64,000 nucleotides of DNA from Hydra vulgaris (Eukaryota > Cnidaria > Hydrozoa > Anthoathecata > Hydridae), in the NCBI RefSeq assembly GCF_038396675.1, contig NC_088931.1:46297001-46361000 (forward strand), read 5' to 3'. Of this stretch, positions 11,902 to 23,850 are shown in pieces; the stretch's first letter is position 1; each line of letters begins with the position of its first letter. Both the position numbers and the translations under genes were made by a program. The notes beneath the pieces are model-generated. The model had not been told where the DNA came from, did not search any database, and saw only the letters and a program-made list of their open reading frames with translations.

Positions 11902-12186
11902 TTTTGCACTTGAAGTCATAAAAATAATAAAAATAAATAATCACGCTTCTCAAGGCTTACCGTGTTACATTTACCTTGTGATAATACAATAATGCTCTGT
12001 GGAACACAACGTCTTGGTTGGATGTGGACTGTATTGATGTAATGAAACACTTGTTGTATTTCACTTCTTGTATTGATGTTCTTCGATAAAACACTTTGAT
12101 AAAACTCACTTCGATAAACTGTCTTGAAAATAATGACTGATTGACTTCCATATACTGACTGAATTACATGTCGATTTACATGTCTC

Positions 12187-12193
12187 TTATATA
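12187..12193 (-). promoter_or_regulatory. TATA box of Tc1-like copy 1
   Basis: TATATAA on the minus strand, conserved in copy 2 at 60594-60600. It lies about 290 bp upstream of the transposase ATG and about 130 bp downstream of the heat-shock-element arrays. Confidence 0.6.
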
Positions 12194-12323
12194 GTAAAAT
12201 GAACCTGTGTGAACCTGTTCTGGAAGATTCTAGATGCTTCTTTTCGATGCTTCTGGATGCGTCTGGATGCTTCTGAATGTTTCTGGATACTCCTGGATGC
12301 TACTGGATGCTTCCAGATGCTTC

Positions 12324-12376
12324 TTCTGGAAACTTCTGGAAGCTTCAGCATGCTTCTGGAAACTTCTGGAAACTTC
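12324..12376 (-). promoter_or_regulatory. Two five-unit heat shock elements in the Tc1-like promoter
   Basis: TTC and GAA alternate at exact 5 bp steps: TTC 12324, GAA 12329, TTC 12334, GAA 12339, TTC 12344; after one missing step, TTC 12354, GAA 12359, TTC 12364, GAA 12369, TTC 12374. This is the known binding pattern of heat shock factor (inverted nGAAn units). A 10 bp GAA periodicity continues on toward the TATA box. Function here is inferred. Confidence 0.7.
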
Positions 12377-12559
12377 TGGATAGTTCCTTAATTTATTAAA
12401 AAACTTCCGTGACGTTGACACGGACCAGACTTGAGAAAATGAAACAAACCAAAAAAGTTACACTTGTTTTGTCTGCTGCAAAATGGCACTTGTCAACGAA
12501 ATTCTGCCTGTGTGCTGTCACCTGTCAGCTGATTGCTCATGAAGACATGTAAAATTGGG

Positions 12560-12694
<135 letters not shown>

Positions 12695-12729
12695 TATTGG
12701 ACATACAATATATATATATTGTATGTTTC

Positions 12730-13650
12730 TAAAAAACAAAGCAGCCCTTCTAAATTTTTATGCCTTATATAAGACATCAATCATTTCGTTTGTTAAGCTC
12801 CTTATATTAAAATTAAAGTTACTTAGTTACCTGAATAGTCATTGGGCGCTCTTTCTGATATTATGAAAATAAAGTTAATTTTGATGATTTTTGGATGTAA
12901 TTAATATATTATAATATTTATAACTAATAAATATAAACAAAATGGTTTTCGATCTGTTTTTAGCTACTGCTGTTTCGCCCAGCAGGCCCAAGTCGTTTAG
13001 AAAGCTCAAAACTTTTGGATGAACTCCGACATACTTTGCCCATCTTTATTTAAATTTTGCTTCTTTTTTCTGAAATCTAGATTTATATTTGCAATACACC
13101 TAAATAAAAGTTAGATTATAATGATATCAATAAACAATTGCTTATAGTTACAAGTTACAGTTACAAGTAAATTGAGGGTTATGTTAAGGCATTTTATTTT
13201 TGACGTTTTTAAAACAAAATTATTAAGAAGTTGTCTTTAATAATTTGTTAAGTATTTACTGCAAATGCACACGAAAACAAAGTTTTCAATTAATTATTGA
13301 AATTCATTATGACATTTTTAAAATCATAGTAACTAAATTTATTTTTACAAAGTAAATCTAGTAACTGCAGTAAACTAATATAACTAACTTACTAATAAGT
13401 GAATTTTACTGCTAGTTAACTTTAAGTAGCTAAACTATCTATATATTTTTATTTTTCCTGATTGTTAGTATATTAGCTTTACGACTAATGATTTTTAAAA
13501 AGTTGTGTGGTTAAGATATATACAGGAGGCAGAATACACAGTAGAATATAGTTCATTTTCAGGAACAAAACTGTTTGACAAAGCAATGATGATGTAAAAA
13601 AAAAAAAAAAAGAGACAGTGTATTTATCATGTACTTGTATACAATGTATC
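12730..13650. other. AT-rich DNA, no gene seen
   Basis: No supported coding region or structured repeat, apart from a run of As at 13595-13610. Confidence 0.5.
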
Positions 13651-14215
13651 ATGCAATAACATGCAGCTTAGGCCAGGAAAGTGAAAAATGGATGTAGTAT
13701 TTATTGTAAGGTATGTTCAAGAAAGATATTGGAAAAGAAAATCTATAGTTGTTAATTTGCTGACCTAGAGAAAGCTTTTGACAGAGTATCATATTTGTGA
13801 TATTTAGGTGTAAATTAATGGCTGTTAATGGTTATCATGGCTATGTTTAAAAATGTCGCAGCAGCAGTCAAGACTAGTCAAAATTTATTTAGTTTCAGAA
13901 CTCAGTTATTTGAACTTTATCATTATTTTTTAAGCTTTCCTTGGGAGCTATTGCATGCAGATGATTTGTAGCTGATTGCAGAGTTAGAAGAATTAAAATT
14001 AATACTTTAGTGTTGAAAAGGTCGAAATTAATACTTTAGTGTTGAAAAGGTCGAAATTAATACTTTAGTGTTGAAAAGGTCGAAATTAATACTTTAGTGT
14101 TGAAAAGATCGAAATTAATACTTTAGTGTTGAAAAGAAAAGAAGCTAAGATGCTTAGAATAAATATGACGAAAGTTATGCATTGTAAAGTTGAGAGTTAG
14201 CAAATAGAAAAGAGG
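13650..14215 (+). pseudogene. LINE reverse transcriptase fragment
   Basis: Degenerate translation keeps reverse transcriptase landmarks in order: VVFIVRYVQERYWKRK near 13695, FADLEKAFDRVSY near 13760, FPWELLHADDL.LIAELEEL near 13935-13995, and LKRKEAKMLRINMTKVMHCK near 14120-14180. These match the palm motifs (AFDR, ADDL) of LINE polymerases found often in cnidarian genomes. Frames shift between pieces and stops are present. The spacer before LRINMTKV has been stretched by a 29 bp tandem repeat. Confidence 0.75.
13992..14140. repeat. 29 bp minisatellite inside the LINE remnant
   Basis: About five copies of a unit containing AATACTTTAGTGTTGAAAAG and TCGAAATT, very uniform, so a recent expansion within an old pseudogene. 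Confidence 0.92.
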
Positions 14216-14376
14216 TGCAATCTTAAAGTTTAATCTAATTCTAATAACTATTAATATTCAATTCAACGCCGTTACCCATTTTTGAGTATTTGACACGGAA
14301 CTCACAGTAGCCATTACACTCGAGTTAATAGCGAGAAAGAGTCGCAGCACTTTTTTTATGAAAAAATATGAACGTG

Positions 14377-16847
14377 TAGGGGAGAATGGTGTACCGTGGA
14401 GATGTGTTTACCTTGGAGGCACGTCAATTGTGCTGCCATTTTGAGTGATGAATTCAAACTGAAATATTAGTTCCATGTATTGGCCATTAGAGGCTTATAA
14501 TAAGTTATTATACTACTGCTTAACACGTGTTGTTGCAATAAAAATAAAAGTTTATTTCCGGTACCAAAAAGTAACTTTTTTAGGGCGTATTCTTTTTTTT
14601 CTTAAACTGTAAGGATAAACTTTATTTTAAAACTGATTATCAAAATTTGTAAAGAATGTTTTCAGCTACATTTATGCATTTTTGAACTGCTTAACTCCTA
14701 ACCTATGAATATATGGTAGCGATTTTTAAAAACTGTAGTAGTGATGTACCTTGGAGGTAGGTAATGTTGAGTAACATTTACATGATTTTGTAAATACTAT
14801 TATGAGTAAAATTTTTATGAAAGTATTTCTTTAATGTAATATATTGTTGTAGTTTATTATGATTTTATTATGTGTGTATTTCTTTGTTGTATAAAATATT
14901 GTAACATGATTTGTGTATTATCTTTGTTAAATTATAATTATTTTTGTAATAAGCTTATAGCTTATTAATAAATACTTTAGTAATTAAAAATAGTTAAATA
15001 CTATAAATAATTAAAAATAGTTAAGAACATTTGCTTTAAAAACTATGTTGTCCTTCCATTTTACGAGAAATAATTAATAACAGATATTTAATAGTTTTTA
15101 ATCTCTTTCAATTATTTTTAGAGAAACAAAAAAATAAAAAATTGATTAGATCCATAAAAGTTAAAATGGATTTAAAAGAAGACCTATACGAAAAGAAGAT
15201 ATAGAAAGAGCTGTAAACCTTTAGTAAACAATCTACAGAGCTTCTATGGACTTTGGTATTCCTGAAACAACCTTTAAAAGAAACAGAAATCAATTCCTCG
15301 AATCAGGTTTAAAAACATTTTTGTTACAAGAAAAACAACAACGTTAAGCAAATCTTCACGGTAGAAGAAGATAAACTTCTAGTTGATTATTACATTTTGA
15401 AAGCTGCTGAACTTGGTTTGCTTTGCATAATTGGCTCACCAATTTTGCAAAGCAAACCAAGTAAAGTACAATGCATCTTGGGATAGAAACCAAATGGCAG
15501 GAAAACCAAGATATAAAAAATGAACAAAATCAAGGATATTACAGCATTTAACATATGAAATGTTGACAAAACCAGTGCACTGTCCAGAATCCTCCAAAAT
15601 CTTAGTAAAAAAAGGTCAAAAGCAAGTTGGCGGAATGACTAGTGGTGAACAAGGATATAGTATAACAATGATTTAGGGCAATAAATGCTGAACTAAAAAG
15701 GGCCCCAGATATAGTAAAGGTACACTTTGTGAAGACTTATTACAACAACTAAATGAAGGATTGGATGTTGAAACCAGGCAATGCTGGAAAACCAGCAACA
15801 ATCTATAATGTAGCAGAAATTGTTGGACAACTTTTTCTCTAAGCTTATACTCCAAGTAACATTTTAAACAGTTTTCTAGTGAGTGGTCTTCATCCACTTA
15901 ATAAAAACATTTGCAAAGATTATGAGTTCTTGCCATCCACTATAACAGATCGACTGCAGACTGTGTCTGAAGACCAGCCTGGAGACAAAAGTAAGCATAT
16001 TAAAGACTTTTTGAGCAGACCTAGACCCTCGATCAATATAAGGTGACAAACTGTAGTCCTGCTTCTTTTGAAAACCAGATAAGCACTAACATTGTGTCTC
16101 CTAATATTATTCAACCCTACCCGAAAGCTCAACCACGGAAATAAACTGGAAAAAGAGCTTCTAGAAGTTGCTGACACATTTTTCAAAATTTAGTATTTGA
16201 AAAAAGAAACCAACTCACAAAGATTTACAAGAGAAGATAAAGCTGTGCATGATTTGCACAAATCAGACATGTTCTTTCAGTTAGCTCTATTACAAGAGAT
16301 TCATTATTTGGCATGAACTTTGATTACCTGAATGTAGAGTAGACAGATGCCAAATCAGAGTGAAAGACCTAATATTACTAAACTTTAATGTAAACATTTG
16401 TTATTACTCTTTTCTTAATCAACTTTTTTTCTTATGTAAGTTTTTAATACTTCTAATTTTAAATTAGTTTAAATTTATAATCATATATGGCTAAATAAAT
16501 TAATATATAGTTTATATAAATCTCAAATGAGACTGATGTGAAGTCCAATTATCCTATTAGTAACAATTATATCAAATATCTACCATGTTGCGTACTTAAT
16601 CTGTTAAAACAATAATACCTCTAAGGTACAACATACATACCTCCAAGGTACACTTTCGGTGGTGCAACTTGGCTGTAGTGTAAGCTATTTTTAAAATTTA
16701 AAAAAGGGATGAAAAAATCTATAATTAAAAATCGTAACTGATATCATCAAGATAAAAAAAATATATTTTTACAAAACAAAGGGTAAGTATTTTTTTAAAT
16801 TTGTAAAAGTTTGAAAATACCTCTGAGGTACGCCACTATACTCTATA
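14377..16847 (+). mobile_element. Tigger/pogo-like DNA transposon, decayed
   Basis: The left end TAGGGGAGAATGGTGTACC and the right end (reverse strand TAGAGTATAGTGGCGTACC) are imperfect inverted repeats. A motif ACCTTGGAGGTA recurs near the ends and inside: 14399, 14751, inverted near 16640-16655, and 16819. A broken transposase gene lies between. Confidence 0.7.
15080..16200 (+). pseudogene. Pogo/Jerky-family transposase (broken)
   Basis: Recognisable blocks in order are MDFGIPETTFKRNRN near 15247 (helix-turn-helix), VFTVEEDKLLVDYY near 15358 (start of the Tc5-type DNA-binding domain), and KKGQKQVGGMTSGEQGYSIT near 15608-15670 (entry to the DDE domain). Then there is a jump to KDWMLKPGNAGKPATIYNVAEIVGQ near 15755-15830, and FLVSGLHPLNKNICKDYEFLPSTITDR near 15875-15955, typical of the C-terminal end of the catalytic domain. 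Most of the catalytic region between about 15670 and 15750 is missing, and stops and frameshifts separate the blocks. A hairpin at 15409-15470 distorts the N-terminal domain. The family assignment is good; the exact subfamily is not resolved. Confidence 0.75.
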
Positions 16848-17261
16848 CAAGTATCTAACTTATGTAAACTTTAAATTATGTAACGTTAAAACAAATATCA
16901 AGTTTTACTTTTACTTGAAAACTGCATTGGCAATGCAGTTTTCAGTACAAGTCAAAATTAAGGTGATGTTTCCGCAATGCCATTGCGGCACCATCTCTTT
17001 AATTTTCATTTATATAATTTAGACTTGGGTAAATAAAAAAAAAGCAATTGCTTTTACTTAGCGTTTTTGGAGAAACTGCTCATCTGTACGTGAATACAAA
17101 TTTGAGCAAAATCGCTGAAATTATTATTCACGTAAAGCTGAGCAATTTTTAGCTGAGCATAGTTTAAAAAAGCAATTGCTTCATTTTATTCGGCCTGCCG
17201 TTATAAAAAGTTATTTTGTTTATTGAATAGTATTTAAATTATTTCCGAATAATACGTCTTT
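16848..17261. other. Non-coding DNA with short perfect palindromes
   Basis: GAAAACTGCATTG/CAATGCAGTTTTC at 16916-16942 and CCGCAATG/CATTGCGG at 16973-16990 form hairpins. AAAGCAATTGCTT occurs near 17041 and again near 17164, perhaps as the ends of a very small MITE. Confidence 0.5.
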
Positions 17262-17762
17262 GTGGCAGATGTGGTTAGCTCGCAGCATTCTAAATGGTAT
17301 CGCCATGGTTCAAATCCAACTTCTGGCACCCTTTTTTGTTTTTGTTTTTTTTATCTTTTTTAAACGATTTTTTAAAATACAAAATAAAATACTTTTGAAG
17401 TTTTATAGATAGTATATACATATAACACGTTTATGTGGCCAAAGTGATTAGCTCGTAGCGTTCTGAAATGCATCGCAGTCGTTCAAATCCTACCCCACTA
17501 GCACCTTTTTTATAAATCTCTTTCAATTTTTTAAAATACAAAATAAAATACTTTTGATTTTTATTGATACTGTATACATAAAATATATAACAATATTATA
17601 TACTATAACAAACGAAAGAGAGAGAATTTTGAAAAAGCGTATTTGCCGTTTTACAAAGCTCTTTGTTTATTAAATACTAATAAAATTTTCTACAAACAAC
17701 ATGTGGCCAAAGCGCAGCGTTCTGAAGTTTATCGCCGAGATGCAAAATCCAACAACTGGCCC
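17262..17762 (+). repeat. Tandem array of three tRNA-like units
   Basis: Three related units start TGTGGC: 17262-17330, 17434-17505 and 17702-17762. The first two keep an A-box-like TTAGCTCG and a B box (GGTTCAAATCC, CGTTCAAATCC). All end CC followed by a T run, which would stop RNA polymerase III, and share the spacer AAAATACAAAATAAAATACT. The A box looks most like serine or leucine tRNA. Arms do not pair well, so I do not call functional tRNA genes; the third unit has lost its D arm and B box. Confidence 0.6.
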
Positions 17763-18141
17763 CTTTTTTTTTTCAATTTTTTAAAATGTGAAATAAAACA
17801 CTTTTGAAGTTTTATAGATATCATAAAGATATTATATAATAGAACAAACGATATTATCGTCAAAAATGTGGTTCTCACATTTTATTACGTGCGAACCACA
17901 TTTTTAACATTGTTTTTTATTTTGGACCAGACATTTTCCACTGGGACTGTGGATGTTAACAATTGGACTGTGGATGTTAACAAATTTGGTGAAATAAATG
18001 CTTGCACGAAATCAATTTAATAACAGACTTTCTGTTGTATTGTATTGACAAATAACACAACGATCTTTCAATTCCATTACTGTATTCCTGTATTGCTGGT
18101 GCATACAAATGCTAAATTTGATGTTATTAACTTATTAAAAT

Positions 18142-18603
18142 GTCCGAGAAGATTTTTTATAAAGTCCGAGAAGATCTTTTATAAAGTCCGAGAAGATCTT
18201 TTATAAAGTCCGAGAAGATCTTTTATAAAGTCCGAGAAGATCTTTTATAAAGTCCGAGAAGATCTTTTATAAAGTCCGAGAAGATCTTTTATAAAGTCCG
18301 AGAAGAGCTTTTATAATGTCCGAGAAGATCTTTTATAAAGTCCGAGAAGATCTTTTATAAAGTCCGAGAAGATCTTTTATAAAGTCCGAGAAGATCTTTT
18401 ATAATGTCCGAGAAGATCTTTTATAAAGTCCGAGAAGATCTTTTATAAAGTCCGAGAAGATCTTTTATAAAGTCCGAGAAGATCTTTTATAAAGTCTGAG
18501 AAGATCTTTTATAAAGTCCGAGAAGATCTTTTATAAAGTCCGAGAAGATCTTTTATAAAGTCCGAGAAGATCTTTTATAAAGTCCGAGAAGATCTTTTAT
18601 AAT
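18142..18603. repeat. 22 bp satellite, about 21 copies
   Basis: The unit GTCCGAGAAGATCTTTTATA plus AA repeats without a length change from 18142. Only a few copies vary (GAGCTT, AATGTCC, GTCTGAG). 22 bp is not a multiple of three and no frame stays open through it. Confidence 0.97.
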
Positions 18604-18629
18604 GACCTTTTACGCTTACATTGTGAATT

Positions 18630-18870
18630 CGCAATTACAAATAAGATACTCTCATTTACATATTATAATTCTTTTTTACACCTTTTTTTCTTCTAATTAC
18701 ATATTGCGATTTCTTATTTACATGTTGGGTTTCTCAATTTCATTTTAAAATTTCCTAATTACATGTTGTGTTTCTTAATTACATAGTGCGACTTCTAAAT
18801 TACATGTTGTATTTCTCAATTACATCTTACTTTTCTTAATTATAACTTTCAAGCTCTCAATTACATCTTG
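18630..18870. repeat. Degenerate ~20 bp repeats
   Basis: Diverged copies of TTTCTTAATTACATGTTG recur about ten times directly after the 22 bp satellite. Confidence 0.7.
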
Positions 18871-19254
18871 AAAAGGTGTAGAAATACACAATAGTTAAAA
18901 AAAATTACAATTTTGAAACAAAAGTTAAGAGTAAACAATTACAAACTAATGTTTATACTGGTGATAGCATTATATAGATTTATCAGCTCTTTAAACTTTT
19001 TCTTTTTCTTTAAACCACTCTTACTGTATTCTGACAAAACATTCTCTGTTGTCACTCTAAGTATACAAAAATATATTTTATTGGGAGTAATTAGAAATGA
19101 TAATAACATAAAAGATTAAACAATTATATTCAGGCAAACAAAAGTACTGTATTGAATATCCCCCATCAGCAATTATTTTTTCTAAAACATTAAGTTCCTC
19201 TGAACTTTTACATTGTTAAAAATTTTCTTCTATATTATAAGAGAAGTGTGTCTT

Positions 19255-19382
19255 TCTATCTACTAACAAAGGACCGACGAAGTTGTCTTTTCAAGACCCG
19301 AATTTAAATAAAAGAGCAGGTGTTGAACCTTATACCTTTCGGATCTGAGCCAGAACTCTAACCACTGCGCCACGGCTGCGTT
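19255..19382 (-). mobile_element. tRNA-derived SINE
   Basis: On the minus strand the head has an A box TGGCGCAGTGG (19372-19362) and a B box GGTTCAACACC (19329-19319), spaced as in a tRNA. A body without tRNA similarity continues to about 19255. It is unrelated in body sequence to the SINE at 2155. Confidence 0.65.
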
Positions 19383-19709
19383 ATTGTGCATTAGCTTAAC
19401 TTATTATGGATTAGCCAAATTAACATTTTTGAATAATATTTACAGAATGCAAGTACATTATTAGCAAATAGAAGAAAATATTACAAGTTAACTACATTGT
19501 TGGGGTTAAGATTAGTTCAGACCCAAATGACAACTTGCTCAGCTTTCTTTTGCTTTCTTTTGGAGATGAAAGATATTTTTCTAGTTCTGCTTCAATGTCT
19601 AAAGTCTTGAATGTCATTTCGATTTGAAACTAATATCATCCTGAGTTAGTGTAGCCAGAGTTTTGTAAGAATTCTAGAACATTAGAAGGTACTCGCTCCA
19701 GAAGTAACT
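19383..19709. other. No gene seen
   Basis: Unremarkable AT-rich sequence between the SINE and the P-like element. Confidence 0.4.
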
Positions 19710-22700
19710 TAAGAGGCCAGTTTTTTTACGGCAAATGTTTATTTTATTAAAATGGTCGAGGAATACCTGAGATTATCATCATGTAATTACATTATGCTGT
19801 ACAATATTTTTCGCTAACTGATTCCCTGTTTCAGTATATTCCAATAACATATGAAATACTGAAATAGGCTTTCAAATAGCAATGTATCAAAATGCTACTA
19901 AAACAAACTTACATATTGCAAAGACTACTTACAACTCTTATCAGGAAATAAAAATAAAGGTTTGTAATTTTATATGTATTATGGATTTGAGAAAAAATCT
20001 TTTATTAGCACTAGCTATCAGTTCTTTGTCTTTTTTAAAACTCTTTTACCTGATCTTTTCTTACAGAATCTGTAGTTTCTTTTTGTAAATTATTATAAAA
20101 AATATTAATGACAATTCGAGATCCATATTAAATTCCCCATCCTTGGTGATTCTCGCATGTAAAATCAACACTGCTATAATAAATCTTAAAAATTTGTTTT
20201 GCAAAACTTTTGATTGATAAAGAATAACTGCAATGTTTGATTAGAATAGGAGAAATAATATCTAGAATACTAAAAGAAAGACAAATAAAATCAGACAAAG
20301 ATTGACTTGGACATATAAGTTTACCTCTGGATAATATTTTGAGATATTCGTTATTAAGAACATATTGGTCTGTAGAAACATTTTTTGACCACAAGATAAA
20401 CATTTATATCTTTTTTTTAATTTTTTAGCAATGTAGCCTGCTATAGTAACAGCGACTTCCTGTTATCTTCATAAAGCTGACACTCTAATATCTCTGAAGA
20501 CAACAATGCAATATCTTGCATAATGTTTTCTAAAGTAGAGTATTCAAATGTTTGATAAATATTTTTATCCCAGAAATTAATATCTTTCTTTAGAAGACTT
20601 CTTACTGCTAAAATCTTTTCACTGTTGCAAACTTCTAAAAGACTTACAAGAAATGGACCACCGCTCATTTGTCTATACTTACTAAAGCGTAGCTCCAAAG
20701 GATCACTTTGTAACCTGGAAGTAAGAACAAATGTATAGCTTTCTTCAAGCAAATCATCAATAAGAGATGCAGTTGCTCGTAATGTTGTGATAAAAGCATA
20801 AGAAGTTTGTTTGGTTAAAGTAAAATATTCACATGTTGACCAAATTTCAATCCAATTTGCAATTTCTCTATAAAATGTGTTTTTTTTTATCTCCTTTTAC
20901 AGCAGCATTGCCGAGCTGATTGGATGTATTAAACATCTGCTTTGAATTAAGTGTGATAAATAACTTATGAAACAATGATAAAAATTGTACAGCATCATTA
21001 CTTTCAGAAAAATAACTTAGTATCGCAGCTGTAGTTGTTTCATCAAGAATCGCTAATGCAAGGTTAAGATCTTGTGTATTGTTTCCAGGATGAGTGACCT
21101 GATAATTAATTTTCCTCGCTTTTTTCAAGTTTCCATTTAATAATTGGTATTTTTCATAAACTTTATGAAATAAATCCCAAGTAATAAAACCAGCTGGAGC
21201 TTTAACTTTGTCTCTGAAGAAATCAAACAAAAAAAAAGGAAAAACAAATTTTTTTCCATTCAACAAGTTATTTCTAACATTTTTTATTAAATGGATTATA
21301 TCATACAATAGATATGTTTTTAAAACTCCAATATATATTTTCTTCACCAATATATTTCCCACTTTGATATTGGGCTGCTTTTTGCAGATACATTTCATCC
21401 ATAAGAAGCACACAATCACTTGATACACAATGTTTTTGTAACGAAACTGTTATAGCTTATACGCATTTATATCATTTATATTTTAGGGTAGTTGTTCTAA
21501 CAATAACTTATAAGACTGTGCTGAAGTGTGATGTAAAATTAGTGCATAATGTATAATGGATGCAGAATATGGAGGTCTGCCTCGAGGAGAATAGTATCTA
21601 ATTTCATTTAACTCTGTCAAAATTTAATTCATACCATTGGCTTTATTTCTAATATAGACAAGAAAATTTTCTAACATACTACAGTTTGTTAATTTGCAAC
21701 TATGACCACTACGAAACCATTCAGGTAAAGAAATATGATAGCCTTTATATGACAATGAAACATAAAGATCATTATTTACAGTTACTGACTCAAAAACAGT
21801 TGGTATGCCTGATTTTACATCAAAACTTAGTTTATAATAAACAACACTATCAGGAATTTTTTTTAAATGTAAAGCCTGGCAGAGAATGTTGTTCTGTCAA
21901 AGAATCAAGATTAATTATTTTATCAACACTTTGAAAATCTTTAAACTCATCTTTTCCTAAATATATCAAAATTGGTTCTTTTTGGGGCAACTTTGGAACC
22001 CTTAGAGTCGACGACCCACTTATTACATTGGTTTGAATAGCTGGAACTGGAAGAAGATTCCATTTCAAGGTGCATCTTTTTCCGTAATTAATAAATTTGT
22101 CATCAAAATGATTCACACAAATAGCTGAATATTTTAATGGAACCCAATCTAATCTATTAACAAAGTATATCCATCATTCTCGCAAATCAAATTCTTTAGG
22201 AAAATGAAATGTTGACTTTGTTGGACCATTAGAGAAACCAGTTTTACAGTTTGTAACAACACATTTATTAACCATTTTATTACTAAAACGAATCAAAAAA
22301 ATGTAATAGTTATATTTAAATATAAAGTTTACTTACATTTATTATTGGAATTATCTCCACTTAAATAGCATTGCATAAAAAAGCAGTTCGACTAAATACA
22401 GTAATAATAAAGACTGTCTGTGTGTTTTTTTCATTATTCCACTCTCTAATGGAATATAATGAAACAGGCAATCAGTTAGAATACATTTATATATTAATCA
22501 GTTCAGAATACATGACATATTAAATGACTATAAAAGCATGAACCAATGCATGCAAGCAAATATTTATATAGTAATTGTCACAATATTATAGATCAATATT
22601 TTATTCAACATCTTTGTATAATAATCACTGGTAAATATATTGTTATTGTTGTTGTTGTTAATAAAACCTTGCATACATAATTTAAAATTTTAAAATAAGC

Positions 22701-22721
22701 CGTAAAAAAACTGGCCTCTTA
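19710..22721 (-). mobile_element. P-element-like transposon
   Basis: Inverted ends TAAGAGGCCAG(T)7ACGGC at 19710 and 22721 are matched over about 24 bp. They enclose a minus-strand gene with a THAP domain and a P-type transposase body. An 8 bp target duplication, expected for the family, is not visible. Confidence 0.85.
20128..22276 (-). pseudogene. THAP-domain P-element-type transposase (broken)
   Basis: Minus strand from ATG 22276: a THAP zinc finger (MVNKCVVTNCKTG, HFPKE, WVPLKYSAICVNHFDDKF; the C-x4-C ... C-x2-H ligands are kept). A TGA sits in the RE*WIYF region. A linker follows, then LLMDEMYLQKAAQYQSGKY near 21400, the beginning of the catalytic domain. A large part of that domain is then missing and the frame jumps to HLIKNVRNNLLNGKKF near 21300. 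The GTP-binding-like and C-terminal parts follow (HPGNNTQDLNLALAILDET, FNTSNQLGNAA), then LTSRLQSDPLELRFSKYRQM near 20720 and a last piece to 20128. Family members cut DNA as GTP-dependent dimers. Stops, frameshifts and the deletion make this copy inactive. Human THAP9 is the closest well-known relative type. Confidence 0.85.
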
Positions 22722-23850
22722 ATTTTTTACGGAAAATGCAACAAATCAGCCCGTATTATTATACAGTAGGCCATGGTCTACCATGCGAGCAATCGCATAG
22801 GTGGTGTTTTCCATGCCATTTTCTTTATAATATTTTGTAATTAGCTCATTCATAGCTGTTGCTAAGTGTTTCATATATTCTTCGTTCTTTTAGTTAGCAT
22901 GTCTGATATTGACATAGCTATAAGATTAAAAAATAGTAAGTGAGTTGATGCATGTGATAAAGACGGTCATGTGTTTTTAAAGTCTCTATCGCAAGGGAGG
23001 AAAATATGCCCTCTCATTGGGAAGAACTGTTCAACTTTATCAAACCTACCACTGTCAGGAAAGTATTTACAAAAACGTGATAGAGTTTGATTTTTATTTT
23101 GTCCACTACAGTTATCACAAAACAAATGTAATGTATTATACTTTGGTGGAACTGAGATCAAAAAAACATTTAAAAAAGTTGCAACTTCATTAGGTCCTTT
23201 TCTTCCTTGATCCTCACGGTACATATATACATGACTTTTTTAATGTTATGAATAGACTTCTTTAATGTTGTGAATCGAAAAAACATCGACTGATAGCTGT
23301 CTTATGTAATAAAGTTGTTAGATAGGTATTTTTGGCAAGCTTATCGTCTTCATATAGTCAAATGTCAATGATAGAACGTGCTCCTCTTTTGAGCCATCTT
23401 CTGATGTTTCATGTTTTAAAGCATTTAAAAATTTTTTTACTCCTGGACTTATGAACGTCTAAATCAGCCTGCGCTGCTCATTTAGTTACATCATCAAGAT
23501 GTGGTGATTTCAATTTTAAATTTAATTCTTCGCACTTGCACAACAAGTGTCCACTTGTGGGCGCCCAAACTGAAAGTTAAAATTTGTTTTAAAATGGTTC
23601 CAGTAAAAACACTCTTAAATCTGGATTTTTTTCACAAATTTTTGTCTTTATATCTAAACTGGCATTGAGGTAATATACTTGCCTGAATAATGCGATTTCT
23701 TGTGTGGAAATGATCTTATGTGATTACTAACAACGTCATATTCGATCTGAGAAAGACAATTAGTAATACCTTTTCCTCTTTTATCTTCAGGGGTCATTCC
23801 AATAACCTTAAGATTCCTTATTCTCCATAATCGTTTTTCACTAATACTTA

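Noticed and set aside
18142-18603. CRISPR array
   Set aside because: The 22 bp units are directly adjacent without unique spacers, and the genome is eukaryotic.
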